From assembly GCA_029255685.2 (NCBI GenBank), contig CM055316.2, positions 74,849,237 to 74,913,236 on the forward strand: a stretch of 64,000 nucleotides of DNA, written 5' to 3'. This DNA comes from Silene conica. Taxonomy: Eukaryota > Streptophyta > Magnoliopsida > Caryophyllales > Caryophyllaceae. The notes under the pieces were generated by a model. That model was given only the letters and a program-made list of their open reading frames with translations, ran no database searches and was not told the DNA's origin. Shown piece by piece: positions 38,089 to 54,115 of this stretch (positions are counted from its first letter, which is position 1; the number at the start of each line of letters is the position of its first letter). Both the position numbers and the translations under genes were made by a program.

Positions 38089-38277
38089 TACAATTTGGGC
38101 TTTTTTTGTTTGCCGATATAGAATGGGTTAGTGATTTGGAATGTGCCAGTATGTAGGGGTTGTTGCTTATTTAGCCCGTAAGATAAAACGGGCAAATTAT
38201 CACAACTTCTCACTTAAAACGGACATTATTCTTAAAACGGACATTATTCATTTAAGTTTAAAATTATCAAATATATA

Positions 38278-38571
38278 CTCCCTCTTATTCTGAATAATTG
38301 TCACATTTCGGGTTGGGCACGGGAATTAAGGAATTCATTTGTTTAATGTAAAGTAATGTGTGGGGTGGGAAGATTGGAGAGAGGAATGTATTATTGATTA
38401 TTATTGTGAGTAGAGGTGATTAAAATAAGTAGTGTTGTAGGGTAAGGTGGGGTATTATTGTGGGTTAGAGTGAATAAAATAAATATAAACAATGTCCCAA
38501 AATGGAATATGTGACAATTACGTGAATAGACGAAAACGGCAAATGTGACAGTTATTCAGAATAGGAGGGAG
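38278..38571. mobile_element. Stowaway MITE present only in unit A
   Basis: Begins CTCCCTCTTATTCTGAATAA, ends with the matching inverted sequence, 294 bp, TA duplicated at 38276-38277 and 38572-38573. Unit B has the corresponding uninterrupted site with a single TA near 44832, so the insertion followed the duplication. Confidence 0.92.
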
Positions 38572-38579
38572 TACTAAAT

Positions 38580-39738
38580 TACTCTACTTGTTACCTCCAT
38601 CACATCAACTATGGTCAAAAGAGAGGGTTTCATGGTTCGTTAGAAGGTCAAATGAGAGTTGGTCGGTGTTAAGCGATAATGTCTAAAAATTGTTTTTATT
38701 GTCATTATGTGGCCGTATTTGATTCCTCTTAACCTTAAAACGGATAGCGCTCGTCATAAGCAAGACTTACCCCGAAATTATAAGTGTAGTCCGTATTTGA
38801 GCTAGGATAAGTATGAACGAGGAAACACAAATTATGGCCAACATGAAAAATTCGATGAAATATTATCTCATGTTTTAGCCATCTGTCGTTTACGCCACTT
38901 GAAAAAAAACACCTATCTCTTAGTCGATGTTTTGTTTCTTGTTTCTTTTTCATTTTAGTCGGGTTTTGTTTCTTTTTTTCCTTATTAGGAAATCTTATGT
39001 GGTCCAAATTCAATTGCATGTGGCGTAGAGAGTTTGATGTGGTCTAAATTTATTTCCTTAATTCTTGTGTTCAAAATAAACGGGGGCAAAACAACGGCTA
39101 GTAGTGAGTAATATTGAAGCATATTAATGGAATTACGAGTTATTGAAGAGTAGAGTTGGACATCATCGTGTGATGGTCCGTACTAGTAGGGCTGAGCAAA
39201 AAAAAATCAATTTGAGTTTTAAAACCGAATTTGAACTGGAAACCGTTAACATAGCCTGAAAATTCGGTTTTTTTCAGAACCGGCATCTAAACCGTATTTT
39301 TTTTGTGTTAAACTACAGCTAATTTGGATCTCAGTACTTCAAAATCGAAACCCAATTTTTTAACCGGGTTAGTAGAGTATAAATTTTATAAAAAAGAAGT
39401 TGGACAAACAAAACAAAATCAAACCGGCTTAATAAAGTATTCAAAATTATATTTTTAGTGTTACTCTCATTCAATAATCATTTTTTTCATTTTTTTTTTC
39501 TTCAAAAAAGACAAAACAAAACTAAACCCTAAATACCAAACATTCCACCAGCAGGCAGCAGCCAAACTCTTCCCCCCTCTCAAATCGAAATCAACTCTAG
39601 ATCTACCATTCAATCGAAATCAACTCTAGATCTACCATTCATTCATCAAATTCTCGAGCTCTTAAATACGAAGGTTTGTATATTCATCTCTTTATATATC
39701 TTATTTATCTTTTTTTTTTTCATTTTTTATAAAATATG
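38580..39738. other. RPS20-A upstream flank, no gene
   Basis: This matches 44830-45813 of unit B with scattered differences. A 29-bp tandem duplication (aatcaactctagatctacca core) at about 39585-39640 is single in unit B. The ORF at 38735-39019 is not conserved in unit B and is rejected. Confidence 0.55.
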
Positions 39739-40250
39739 TTATTTAAGAATTATATAAATTTGTATGAATATCTCCGACATAGGAGAAGAAATGAGAACTA
39801 ATGTTGTCCCTGAAATATCTTCCAGGGGAGTTCCCATTCGAATGGTTTTAGAGATGAGGGGAAGAACCCTCATGGTAGACATTGATTTAGGGTCAACGAA
39901 CTCCAGATCTTTGCACCGTATTAAATTCTCATAGACTTGAGATAAAAGATTTAGTTTATTAAGTGGCTTCTTCTTATTGGTAAAACATGTAAATAAATGA
40001 GATGATCTTGAGCTGACTGAGTAGACAATCTCTTCCTTGGCCTCGTAACTCACAAGGCTACTCTCGAAAGCCTTAGTCACCTCAGGTACTCTCGGACCCA
40101 CCTTCATCCACGTATAAACATAGCCTAAATTACGCAGGTCAAGTAATCTAAAGTTAAGACTGACTCGATGGTCCTTAGGAGAAGTACCAAAATTGCATAC
40201 GAAAATCAAACGAACGCCGCTTAAGAAGCAACTTGCTTGTCAGAATTGGA
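39739..40250 (-). pseudogene. Copia gag-like fragment, copy A
   Basis: A minus-strand ORF of 156 codons shares DLRNLGY, YEAKEEIVYSVSSRSSH and DPKSMSTMRVLPLISKTI with the longer fragment at 45814-46679. In copy B the upstream residues are clearly gag (UBN2-type), so this is the truncated twin. The DPKSMSTMR segment is not gag that I recognise and may be other sequence joined to the element. Confidence 0.55.
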
Positions 40251-40679
40251 GGAGAGTAACTATTATTGACTTCATTTTCTAATGGTGGTTGAAATTCAAT
40301 TCCAGGCCGCACTCAGCCTCAACCGGTTTTAATTTTACTTCAAAAAATAATAGTTGCAAGAAATTGAGAAGATAACTTAATTTAGTTGAGAAGAAATTGA
40401 GAGGATCCAAATTTGTTTTCTGCACATAATCAAACATGGTGCAGAGGATCCAAATTGGTGTTGATTCCTGGGTCTTTGACAAACAATGTCACATACTCGC
40501 ATGTCCAGAATCTTACAAACAAAATGAAAATGATAATAACGAAATTACAGCTACAATAAAAAAAATCTCCAGAATATTTTTTAAAGCATTTTTCAAAAAT
40601 GTCAGAGGGTGCAAAAGTAGAATCACTATATGGAACAACTACGCCATACAAAATACCAACCACAGCTAGCACGAGACAT

Positions 40680-44410
<3,731 letters not shown>

Positions 44411-44636
44411 TTTCGTTTACTTTGTTTAACTAATTCAACAAAATCGAAACAAGTAAGAACAATTATAATTGGGAAAACACAACAATTAAGAAATTAGAGA
44501 AAAATGGACTGTAAATCTGGAATAGTTACCAGTATGAGAAAAATAAGCTCCGGCAGATGTGTGTTCAACTTGAATTTGAGAAGAAAAAAGGCAAAGTTTG
44601 GTGCATAGATTTTTATATTGGGGATTTTAGTTAGGG

Positions 44637-44645
44637 TTAGGGTTT
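44637..44645 (-). promoter_or_regulatory. Telo-box of RPS20-B
   Basis: AAACCCTAA on the minus strand, preceded upstream by GCCCAATTTC; positional equivalent of 38080-38088. Confidence 0.7.
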
Positions 44646-45813
44646 TAGAAATTGGGCTTTTTTTTGTTTGCCAATACGGAATGAGTTAGTGATTTGGAAT
44701 GTGCCAGACTGCCAGTAATGTAGGGGGTTATTGCTTATTTGGCCCGTAAGATAAACGGGTACCAAATTATCACAACTTTTCACTTAAAACGGACATTATT
44801 CGTTTAAGTTTAAGATTGATAAAATATTTACTAAATCACTGAACTTGTTGCCTTCATCACATCAACTATGGTCTAAAGAGACGGTTTCATGGTTTGTTAG
44901 AAAGTCAAATGAGAGTTGGTCGGTGTTAAGTGATAATGTCAAAAAATTGTTTTTATTATCATTATGTGGCAGTATTTAACCTTAGCTCGTCATAAGCAAG
45001 ACTGGTCCCAGAATTATAGGCGCAGTCCGTATTAGAGCTAGGATAAGTATGAACGAGGAAACAAAAATTATGGCCAACATGAAAAATTCAGTGAAATACT
45101 AGCTCATGTTTTAGCCATCTGTCGTTTACGCCACTTGAAAAAAACACCTACCTCTTAGTCGATGTTTTGTTTCCTGTTTCTTTTTTCATTTTAGTTAGGT
45201 TTTGTTTCTTTTTCCCTTATTAGGAATCCTTGTGTTGTCCAAATTCAATTGTATGTCGAATAGAGTGTTTTATATGGTCTAAATTTATTTCCTTAATTTT
45301 TGTGTTCAAAATAAAAGGGGACAAAATAATATTAAAGCATAATAATGGAATTGCGAGTTATTGAAGAGTAGATTTGGACATAATTGTGGGCCAGCCCGTA
45401 TTAGTAGGGTTGAGTAAAAAAAATCCATCCGAATTTAAAAACCGAATTTGAACCGAAAACCGTTAGACACTGTCTAAAAATTCGGTCTTTTCCAAAATCG
45501 GTATCTGAACCGTATTTTTTTTGTTAAATTGGAGCAGATTCGAATCTCAGTAATTTAAAATTGGAGCCCATTTATTAAACCGGTTTAATAAAATATAAAT
45601 TTTATTAAAAAAAGTTGGACAAATAAAACCAAAGCAAACAGGTTTAATAAAGTATTCAAAATCATATTTTTAGTGTTACCCTCGTTCAATAATCATTATT
45701 TTAATTTGTTTTTCAAAAAAAACAAAACTAAACTAAACCCTAAATACCAAACATTCAACGAGCAGCGAAACTCTTCCCCTCTCTTAAATCAAAATCAACT
45801 CTAGATATACGAT

Positions 45814-46773
45814 TTATTCATCAAACTTATACATCTTATTGATCTTTTTTTCAATTTTTATAAAATATGTTACTTTCGATTTATATAAGTTTGTATGAAG
45901 ATTCTCCGACATAGGAGAAGAAATGAGAACTAATGTTGTCCCTGAAATATCTTCCAGAGGAGTTCCCATCTGAATGGTTTTAGAGATGAGCGGATGAACC
46001 CTCATGGTAGACATTGATTTAGGGTCAACGAACTCCAGATCTTTCAACCGCATTAAATTCTCATGTCTTGAGATAAAAGCTTTAGTTTATTATGTGGCTT
46101 CTTCTTATTGGTAAAACATAAATGCGATGATCTTGAGCTGACTAAGTAGACAATCTCTTCCTTGGCCTCGTAAGTCACAAGGCTACTCTCGGAACCCTTA
46201 GTCGCCTCAGGTACTCTTAGACCCACCTTCATCCCCGTATAAAAATAGCCTAAATTACGTAGGTCAAGTAAAATGGAGTTAAGTCTGTCTAGATGGTCCT
46301 TGAGAGACGTACCTTTTTGCTTACGGAGACCAGACAAACGCTGCTTAAGAAGCAACTTGCTGGTTAGAGTCTTTGTCATATACAAAGATTTCAACTTCAA
46401 CCACAAACCTGTAGCAGTTTTCTCATTAGCAACCTCAATCATAACATGATTAGATAAACATAACATAATTAAAGAGTGGGTGTTTTCTTCTAAGACTACA
46501 TTTGCATCTTTCTTTGCTGCATGAGTCGAACTACCTGTTGCTTTGCCTTTGAGATAACAAATCAGACGCCTTGTTGTGAATGTTGTCTAAGCAAAATTCC
46601 CATCTTTAACTGCCATAGCCCAAACTATACTATTTCTCCCAGTTAACTTTTCAACACTTAAAACATTCCTTCCCGACATCTTTTCTCCCGAAAATCAAGA
46701 AACTCAAATAACGCCTAAAAGACAATTAACGCGGAAGCAGACCCCAAATCAGCACCTTAGCTCTGGTGCCAAT
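45814..46773 (-). pseudogene. Copia-type retrotransposon 5' internal remnant (PBS and gag), copy B
   Basis: On the minus strand a primer-binding-like word, TTGGCACCAGAGC (46761-46773), is followed about 80 bp later by an ATG at 46679 and a gag-like start (MSGRNVLSVEKLTGRN). A stop follows after about 30 codons. Gag sequence then resumes: CLSNHVMIEVANEKTATGLW, LKSLYMTKTLTSKLLLKQRL and GTSLKDHLDRLN, a UBN2-type Copia gag. The pol region and both LTRs are not recognisable. Stops and frameshifts mean it is dead. It is the downstream neighbour of RPS20-B and the source of the shorter copy at 39739-40250. Confidence 0.75.
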
Positions 46774-47520
46774 TGTTGTAACTTGTAACAGAAGTGTCCC
46801 ATTACCCAAATAGTTATCTGATAAACCTGACCCATGATCAACTCTAGTCAGTAGTCAGTGGTAAAGTAGTTTCATACTACTTTCTTATAATTCTTATGAA
46901 AAATGGTCAAATGACTGTCACTAATCACTAGTTTGACGAAAATTTCTGTCTTAAACGACAATACTAGTTAAATAGATGTTTAATAGAAAAAAAATGCTTG
47001 CGGAATGGCTAACTCTTGCCTCCTCCACTTACACACTTACACACGTTAGTATTTGACCCAATTTATACTCAAAACGAATATGACCATGTCAACTCTTAAG
47101 GGAGACCAATAATTGTCTATTATTAGTATGTAATTTTGCTACACCAAATAAAAAATCTTGGGTCCTCCCTTGATACACAGTAGTTCTAATGTATCACAAA
47201 TTCTCATTGAAAACGAGCGCTATTCGTTAAAAGCGGAAGACGGATAGTGTCTCTCATATTATGCAGGTGACAGTACTGTCCATGAGGTGCTCCATTTCCC
47301 CTTCTACTTGTTTTATTGCGAGAGGAGTCTATCTCCTCAACTTGTAACAAATATTATCCGTCACAAGCAAGACAAATGTTATATGCATGACTGCATGTCA
47401 TCCTGTTTCTCCTATGACACTTTCTATTGACAATAAGTCTTGTGAGACACCGTCTTCTATTAACTTAGGGAGAGATATAATTGAAAAAATATAAATTAAA
47501 TAACTCTTCCTTTTATGATA
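46774..47520. other. Spacer between Copia remnant and Helitron
   Basis: No gene supported. Part may be the lost LTR of the Copia remnant, but I find no paired TG...CA ends. Confidence 0.4.
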
Positions 47521-50500
47521 TCTATAAAATCTTATTAAAAGGGTAACTAAAAAAATGTGACATGTCAAATTTTAATGTGACGTGGCACAATTTTAAGGTG
47601 ACTTGGCATAATTAAATGTGACGTAGCATATTTTTATAATGACATGGCGGATTTGTGTGATGAATTTTCAATTTATTATTACATGACATTAATTTAATTC
47701 ACTTATCTATAATATTAAAGGATATTATCAATATTCTTAAATTAATTTTGTATATTAAATATATTGTTTTCCAAAATTTATGTAACCTTTCAAAATTTAA
47801 ATCAAAATTTTGTAATTTATAATTAATATTGACATTTTAATTGAAATTTTTGTAATAAAATGTGTTAATAAATTTTATAATTATAGTTAATTTTTTTTAA
47901 TAAAACATGTTTATAATTAATAAAAACTCTTCATATTACTTAACACCCACAAATTTTATTAACATTTTTTCCTATTTATTTCATTTTTGTCTTTAAACAT
48001 GGTAATGAATTGATTAAAACTCTTCATAATACTTAATCCCCACCAAATTAATTACAAGTTTTTCTTATTTAATTAATTTAATTTTTGTAATATTATGTTA
48101 ATAAATTGATGAAAATTCTTTATATTAATTAACACCCATAATTTGCATTTACATTTTTTTTCCTATTTAATTCATCTCTTGAGTTTTACAGCAATTAATT
48201 ATTTAATCTAATAATACCACAAAATAAATTAAGATTAAAATTAAAATATGGAAACTTATGGTTGTGTAATGTCTATAAAAAACCGTAATAGCTATAATAG
48301 TTTCTATTCACTCTAATTATTTAAAATATAATGCCCATGAGTTTCTACGTTGTGGATTATATTTCATGGTTTAATTTATTTATTTGACGATAATGAGTAT
48401 ATTGATAATTATTGTTGAGTGTTATTGGCGTTGTTGTTGTTGCAGCAGTGGTGATGTTCAATAAGATATATTTTAATTTGCGATATATTTTAAATCACTC
48501 TAATTTTAAACTGTTTAGCAATTTTCTCTTAAGTCTTATTGTTATATACTTGCTCAATTACGTTTAATTGATATAATTTCATTAAATTAAATACATATAT
48601 AAACTTATAAATATAATATATAAATAAAAAGCAAGGCAAAGAATGAATAAAAATTCTCATGCAAGGTAGATTTTGTAAAAAAAAAAGGAAAAAATAATTA
48701 AAGCAAACCTTTGATATTTCATTTCTCTCCCTACTTTATATTTATGTCTATTAAATTTGCTAATAATGAAAAAGGATGCTTAAAAGTCACAAAACATTGC
48801 TACATATTTATGTATTTATTAAATTTGATTATAATAATAAAAAATATAAGTCGTCCAAAAGTCATAAAATGCATCATCAATTGGCTATAAATATTTGATG
48901 AAAAACAACATTTGTGAACCAAAATTCATGCCACTATTTTGTTTACCCCATCACTGAGAAAATTATAAGTGTAAATAATCATTCTTATTATTGTAAGTGT
49001 ATTACGTTAAGATAAGTGTCGTAAGGTGTTAAATTAATAGTTTATTTATTTATTTTTAAGTTCTATTGGTTATGAAGTACTATGACATTTTTGAACTCAC
49101 ACATATGTTGTTTTGTTGTTATTTAGGGGCTATCAAGATTTGTGGAGTTGTGTTGTTGAAAGGTAAATATACTTACATTTTTATTATTCAATGTCTTATT
49201 TCTTTCATTATTTAAGGAAAAATTTAAATTAATATAATCATAATGTAATATTAAATAAATGATCAAATTCCACCACTTTGTTTGTTATTAATTGCTCAGT
49301 GGATTTATTTTGTAGGGATGGTTCATTGGAGAAAGATAACTATTTGATCGAAGAAAGGAATACTATAATTGCTTGAACAAATACTCCTCTATTTCCCTCA
49401 ATTTTATATTATAAACTAACTACAAGATTGACAACGTGAATGTTAATAATTAATTATTTTTAGTTTCATGAAAAAAAATAGTATTTCATAAAGTTTAAAG
49501 TGTATGTTTTATTTTTGTATGTGTTATTTTTTTATTCATCATTCTCCATTTGAAAAATAGCTCTATAGAATGAAATTGGAGCTGCAAGATCTCAATCATA
49601 TTAATAAGTTGAATTGGTCAAAATAAATCTTATTGATATGAATAATGACTAAATGTACATTATTAGTAATATTTATGCTTACAATATAGTTAAAATGCTA
49701 CTTAAAGCATTTAAGTTTAATTCACATCCATGTCATTTTAATATTGGTTATTACATAATTCATCGATCTATGTTGATTACTAGATTCTTCATTTATTTAT
49801 ACAATATTGTAAAATATCAACTCAGTTATCTATTAATTTATACAATATTGTAAAAATACAAGACTAAGTATCTTATTAATGCCACAAATTTTGATAGCCC
49901 TTAAATTTGAACAAAACAAATGCGTACGATGAAGTTTGAAAATGTGATGAATATTGCATAACCTAACAATGGAACTTACATAAAAAATAAAAAAAAAATT
50001 ATATAGTTAATTTAAAACCCTGACACGCTTAACTTGATATGAATAGATAGATAAAACATATTAGTGACACAAACAATTCTATTGACAATATGGATAAAAA
50101 AAATTATTGCTTATTACAAATTTTGTCTCTATCAAAAAAATATAAACAATTGAAGGATACGTTGTACGACTTTTGAGCATTTATTTCTATTATTATTATT
50201 ATCAAATTTAAGATAGTCATAAATATCAATCAAGTTTCATCACTTTTGAGTATCGATCTTAAAAAGACAATACTAAGTATCATAATATGTCATGTGTTAT
50301 TAAAAAGTCATATCTAAAATCATTTGTCATGTGCTTATATAAATAAAAATTAAAAAAATGTTAGTTGCGAACACAAGAATAAATTAATACAAACTATTTA
50401 TTTTTCTTTCCTAAATTTAGTTATTAACTACATATTTATTTAACTTTTATTTCTTTTATTTAAAAGGATGACTTTTTGGTTTTTCTCACCATTTGTAGTA

Positions 50501-50914
50501 GGTTACTATTTAACTTAATTTATCATTTTTGCAAAATTTAAAATTTAGGATTCTGACAAATTGATATAGATGATATATTAAGACTAGCATTTATTAAACT
50601 TTATAACTATGCTACATTATTGCAACTATTAAAAAATATGATTTATAAGAAATAAAATATTGAGATAAAAAGTCCTCTAATTTAATTAAAAAGTATGTTT
50701 TAAACTTTTTACACTAGAGAATTTATCATTCTCAAAAAAAAAAGGAATAATAATCAAACATTATGCCTTAATTAAATAACATTTAAGTATTTCAAAAATC
50801 AAAACTATATATTTTTAAATGGATAAACTAATTGTTTGAACAAATCTTAACAATACGATAAAATAACTATACTAACACATATAAACCCGTGAATGTCACG
50901 GATCACAAAATTAG
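47521..50914 (+). mobile_element. Probable non-autonomous Helitron
   Basis: The 5' end TCTATAAAATCTTATTAAAA follows an A and is succeeded by repeated TGTGACGTGGCA-like words, the usual look of plant Helitron starts. The 3' end has the hairpin CCGTGA-ATG-TCACGG (50887-50901), ten bases and TTAG, followed by T. The inferred target is A|T with no duplication. TTAG replaces the canonical CTRR, a deviation. The 3.4-kb interior is very AT-rich and lacks Rep/helicase coding, so movement would need an autonomous partner. Confidence 0.65.
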
Positions 50915-51139
50915 TTATTGATATAAAAAGTCTCGCAATAATGTTATTAAAAGACCGTCTTTTTAAATTTTTTCCATATTAAATCACATCGTTTGTATTC
51001 TTCTTAATTAATTGGATAGAGTAGTACGCAATTAACACAATGGCCTATAGATTTTATTTCACGATGACAATCGAGAAACAAGTAAAACAAGAACGTAAAA
51101 AGTACAGTATAAATACGACTTGATACTGTACTTCATTTT

Positions 51140-54098
51140 TTTTTTTTTTCAATAAAACCCCCGACACGGGTCTTAATTCATTAAATAAAAGTCACTTGAG
51201 ACAACATCCCAAATAGCGTAGGGAAGGACATCATCCCACAACCTTTGCCCGATCATCCAAGGGGACAAATGTGCCAAGGCGTGTGCAACCCCATTAGCAT
51301 CACGGTTTACGAAAGAAAAACAAACGGAAATAAAAGAAGTACATAAAGCAAAAATGTCATCATAGACTCGAAAAAGATCGTTCCGCCCCTTCCTCTTCAT
51401 CATAAGATCATGTATCACCGCTTGACAATCACTTTCAATGACGATGTTTGCGTGTCCCCTGCGACGAGCTTCTCGCATCCCTATATAAATGGCCTCTGCT
51501 TCCGCCATCTTGACATCCCGGACATCCGCCATCTGCTCGACCATAGCCCACTGTACACGCCCTCCTTCATCCCTCGCCACTACTCCCATACCCGTCCCCA
51601 TTCCCACCTTGCACCCTGCATCCGTATTAATTTTGACAGCTCCATTCATAGGTGGAAACCACCTCTCGGTCTGACCCACCATCAGACTCCCTTCGTTCCC
51701 AGCCCCCATCATCCGCTTCCCTCGGCTCCCTTGGTCTGTCCTCTGTTCTTCCCTCCTCCCAGTACCACCCGCCCCCTGCATCTCCCCCATCAAGTCCTCC
51801 ACTCTTCTAACCACCAGGTCGCTCCTCCGCTGCCCTCCTTCAAAGATTGCATCATTCCGCCTCTCCCATATGGCCCAGCAAGTGAACATAAAGATCGCTC
51901 GTTCCCGTATGCTTCCTCGTGCGATAGCCTGCTCTATCCATTCCCGTACATCGCCTCCCCCCTCATTAATAATAGCCTCCAACCCCACTTCCTCCCAAAT
52001 CGCAGCAGTCCAACCACATCCTCGCACCATATGGAGGCCCGACTCCTCATCAGAAGAACAAAAGGGGCATTCCGCGCCATCAATTCGCATCCTTCTAGCA
52101 ATATTACGGCGAGTAGGCAGAGCATCGTGGGTCAGTTGCCATAGAAATAATTTCACACGCGGTAACACAGGTGCTTTCCAAATCGCGTTCCAAATGCTTT
52201 TGCTTCGCGACATCTCGGATTGTTCAACTAGAGTCTCAAGTGGGTTATGTAACAGGTGATAAGCTGTTCTCACCGTATATTGGCCGTCCTTCGAAGGGTC
52301 CCAACACCAGTCATCCGGCTGAGGAGAGTCACTAATGCGAATAGCCCGAATCCGATCACATTCGAAAGGTAGAAAAAAGTCATGGAGGGCCTGCTCATTC
52401 CAGCCTGTCCTATCTGGGTTCATCAAATGGGCCACCAACAGTGATGCATCGTTACCATTTCGCGGTGAAATAATCCGGCGAGATTGAGTCTTCGGGATCC
52501 AAGGATCCATCCACACATGTGTGCTCCAACCATCCCCAATACGCCTTCGCGCTCCTAGTAAGATAACATCCCTTGTCTCCCAAATGCTCCTCCAAGTATA
52601 ACTCGGGTTCACACCAAGCTCCGCTGTCAAAAAATCCCTATCGGCAAAGTACTTACCTTTGAGGACCCTTGCCATAAGGCTCGTGCTCTCCGTCATTAAC
52701 CGCCACCCCTGCTTGCCCAAGAGGGCTTTGTTAAAAGCTTGAATATCACGAAACCCAAGACCCCCCTTATCTTTCGATCGACAAAGTTTTTCCCAAGACA
52801 GCCACGCCATTTTCCGGTTGCCATTATTTGTACCCCACCAAAACCGTGAGATCAAACCACGGAGCTCATCACAAAAAGCATTCGGCAGTTTAAAAACGCT
52901 CATCGCATAGTTCGGTATAGCTTGGATAACCGATTTAATAAGCACTTCCTTCCCCGCCTTGCTCAAAATATTGCTCCTCCACCCCTGTAATCTCTTGTTC
53001 AATTTTTGTCTAATGATATTCGTCAAGGCTCCCTTCGACTTCCCGAGCACCGTTGGCAAACCCAAATAACACCCCTGATCATGAACAGCTTTCACGCCCA
53101 ACATTCCCGTAATCAGCCCCCTTCTTGCTTCATGTGTTCCGCTACTAAACGATACTGTAGTCTTGTCCACGCTCACTAGCTGGCCCGACATACGTTCATA
53201 CCTACCCAAGATGCTCTTCACTAGGCTTGCCTCTCTGCCATTAGCCTTGGCAAAAATAATGCTATCGTCGGCAAAAAATAGATGCGAAACCGCTGGGGCC
53301 AAGGGCGCAACTCGGACTCCGTGTAGATTACCACATTCCATTTCCCTACGAATCATTCCCGAAAAGACCTCAGCACATAGGATAAACAAATAAGGAGAGA
53401 GCGGATCCCCTTGCCTCAATCCCCTTTGGGGCACGATCATATCCGTATACTCCCCATTCACCGTAACTGCATAGGAGACCGTTCTCACACATTCCATGAC
53501 TCGGCTGCTCCAACTGTCATCAAAGCCCATCATACGCAGAGTCCCCTCAAGGAAAGACCATTCAATACGGTCATATGCCTTAGCCATATCGAGCTTTAGG
53601 GCCATATGCCCTCCATTTCCTCTAGAGTTTTTCATGTAATGGAAAATTTCAAACGCCACTAGAATGTTATCTGTGATAAGTCTTCCCGGGACAAAAGCGC
53701 TCTGATTTTCGGAGACTATATCGTTGAGAAAAGTCTTCAACCGGTTAGCTAGGACTTTCGAGACAATTTTATACAACACATTGCATAAGCTTATTGGGCG
53801 AAAATCGCTCATCCGCTCCGCCTTCTTCTTTTTCGGAATAAGAACAATATGGGTCATGTTTGTATCTTGTGAAATGCCCCGCCCATTTAGCATGTTCAAA
53901 CACGCAGCAACCACCGAGTCACCCACTATATGCCAATAAGTTTGAAAAAAAAGGGCATTCATACCATCCGGTCCCGGAGCCTTTAACGGATGCATTTGAT
54001 TTAAAGCTTCAACAATCTCTTCTCGTGTGTACTCATCTCTTAGGCCCGTATTCATATCCTCCGTTACCCGCCCCTCAACACAACGCAAAGCATCGTCA
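51140..54098 (-). mobile_element. Young 5'-truncated L1-type LINE insertion
   Basis: The 17-bp word ATACTGTACTTCATTTT is identical at 51123-51139 and 54099-54115. A T run just inside the left copy (to 51149) is the poly(A) tail of a minus-strand element. Nearly the whole insert is one open frame. The identical duplication and unbroken frame point to a recent event. Endonuclease and ORF1 are missing through 5' truncation. Confidence 0.93.
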
Positions 54099-54112
54099 AT
54101 ACTGTACTTCAT
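51173..54112 (-). CDS. LINE reverse transcriptase / zf-RVT / RNase H polyprotein (5'-truncated)
   Basis: The 979-codon frame begins with MKYS, whose bases lie in or at the edge of the target duplication. LINE sequence proper follows. The reverse transcriptase (about residues 80-350) has LIPKKKKAERMSDFRPISLC, VLANRLK, SAFVPGRLITDNILVA, LKLDMAKAYDRIEW, RGLRQGDPLSPYLFILCAE and the catalytic HLFFADDSIIFAK. The middle has the usual linker (GCYLGLPTVLGKSK, RFWWG). A zf-RVT knuckle follows (LFLWQLTHDALPTRRNI, CPFCSSDEESGLHMVRGC), then an RNase H domain at about residues 840-960 (INTDAGCK, MAEAEAIYIG, ESDCQAVI, DANGVAHALA). Missing upstream are the endonuclease and the start of ORF2, so it cannot retrotranspose by itself. 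Confidence 0.93.
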   Translation of the reverse strand: MKYSIDDALRCVEGRVTEDMNTGLRDEYTREEIVEALNQMHPLKAPGPDGMNALFFQTYWHIVGDSVVAACLNMLNGRGISQDTNMTHIVLIPKKKKAERMSDFRPISLCNVLYKIVSKVLANRLKTFLNDIVSENQSAFVPGRLITDNILVAFEIFHYMKNSRGNGGHMALKLDMAKAYDRIEWSFLEGTLRMMGFDDSWSSRVMECVRTVSYAVTVNGEYTDMIVPQRGLRQGDPLSPYLFILCAEVFSGMIRREMECGNLHGVRVAPLAPAVSHLFFADDSIIFAKANGREASLVKSILGRYERMSGQLVSVDKTTVSFSSGTHEARRGLITGMLGVKAVHDQGCYLGLPTVLGKSKGALTNIIRQKLNKRLQGWRSNILSKAGKEVLIKSVIQAIPNYAMSVFKLPNAFCDELRGLISRFWWGTNNGNRKMAWLSWEKLCRSKDKGGLGFRDIQAFNKALLGKQGWRLMTESTSLMARVLKGKYFADRDFLTAELGVNPSYTWRSIWETRDVILLGARRRIGDGWSTHVWMDPWIPKTQSRRIISPRNGNDASLLVAHLMNPDRTGWNEQALHDFFLPFECDRIRAIRISDSPQPDDWCWDPSKDGQYTVRTAYHLLHNPLETLVEQSEMSRSKSIWNAIWKAPVLPRVKLFLWQLTHDALPTRRNIARRMRIDGAECPFCSSDEESGLHMVRGCGWTAAIWEEVGLEAIINEGGGDVREWIEQAIARGSIRERAIFMFTCWAIWERRNDAIFEGGQRRSDLVVRRVEDLMGEMQGAGGTGRREEQRTDQGSRGKRMMGAGNEGSLMVGQTERWFPPMNGAVKINTDAGCKVGMGTGMGVVARDEGGRVQWAMVEQMADVRDVKMAEAEAIYIGMREARRRGHANIVIESDCQAVIHDLMMKRKGRNDLFRVYDDIFALCTSFISVCFSFVNRDANGVAHALAHLSPWMIGQRLWDDVLPYAIWDVVSSDFYLMN

Positions 54113-54115
54113 TTT

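Noticed and set aside
51410-52259. Long plus-strand ORFs of 244 and 129 codons
   Set aside because: They lie antisense to the LINE RNase H/zf-RVT frame; Ser/Pro/His-rich text is the shadow of that GC-rich coding sequence.
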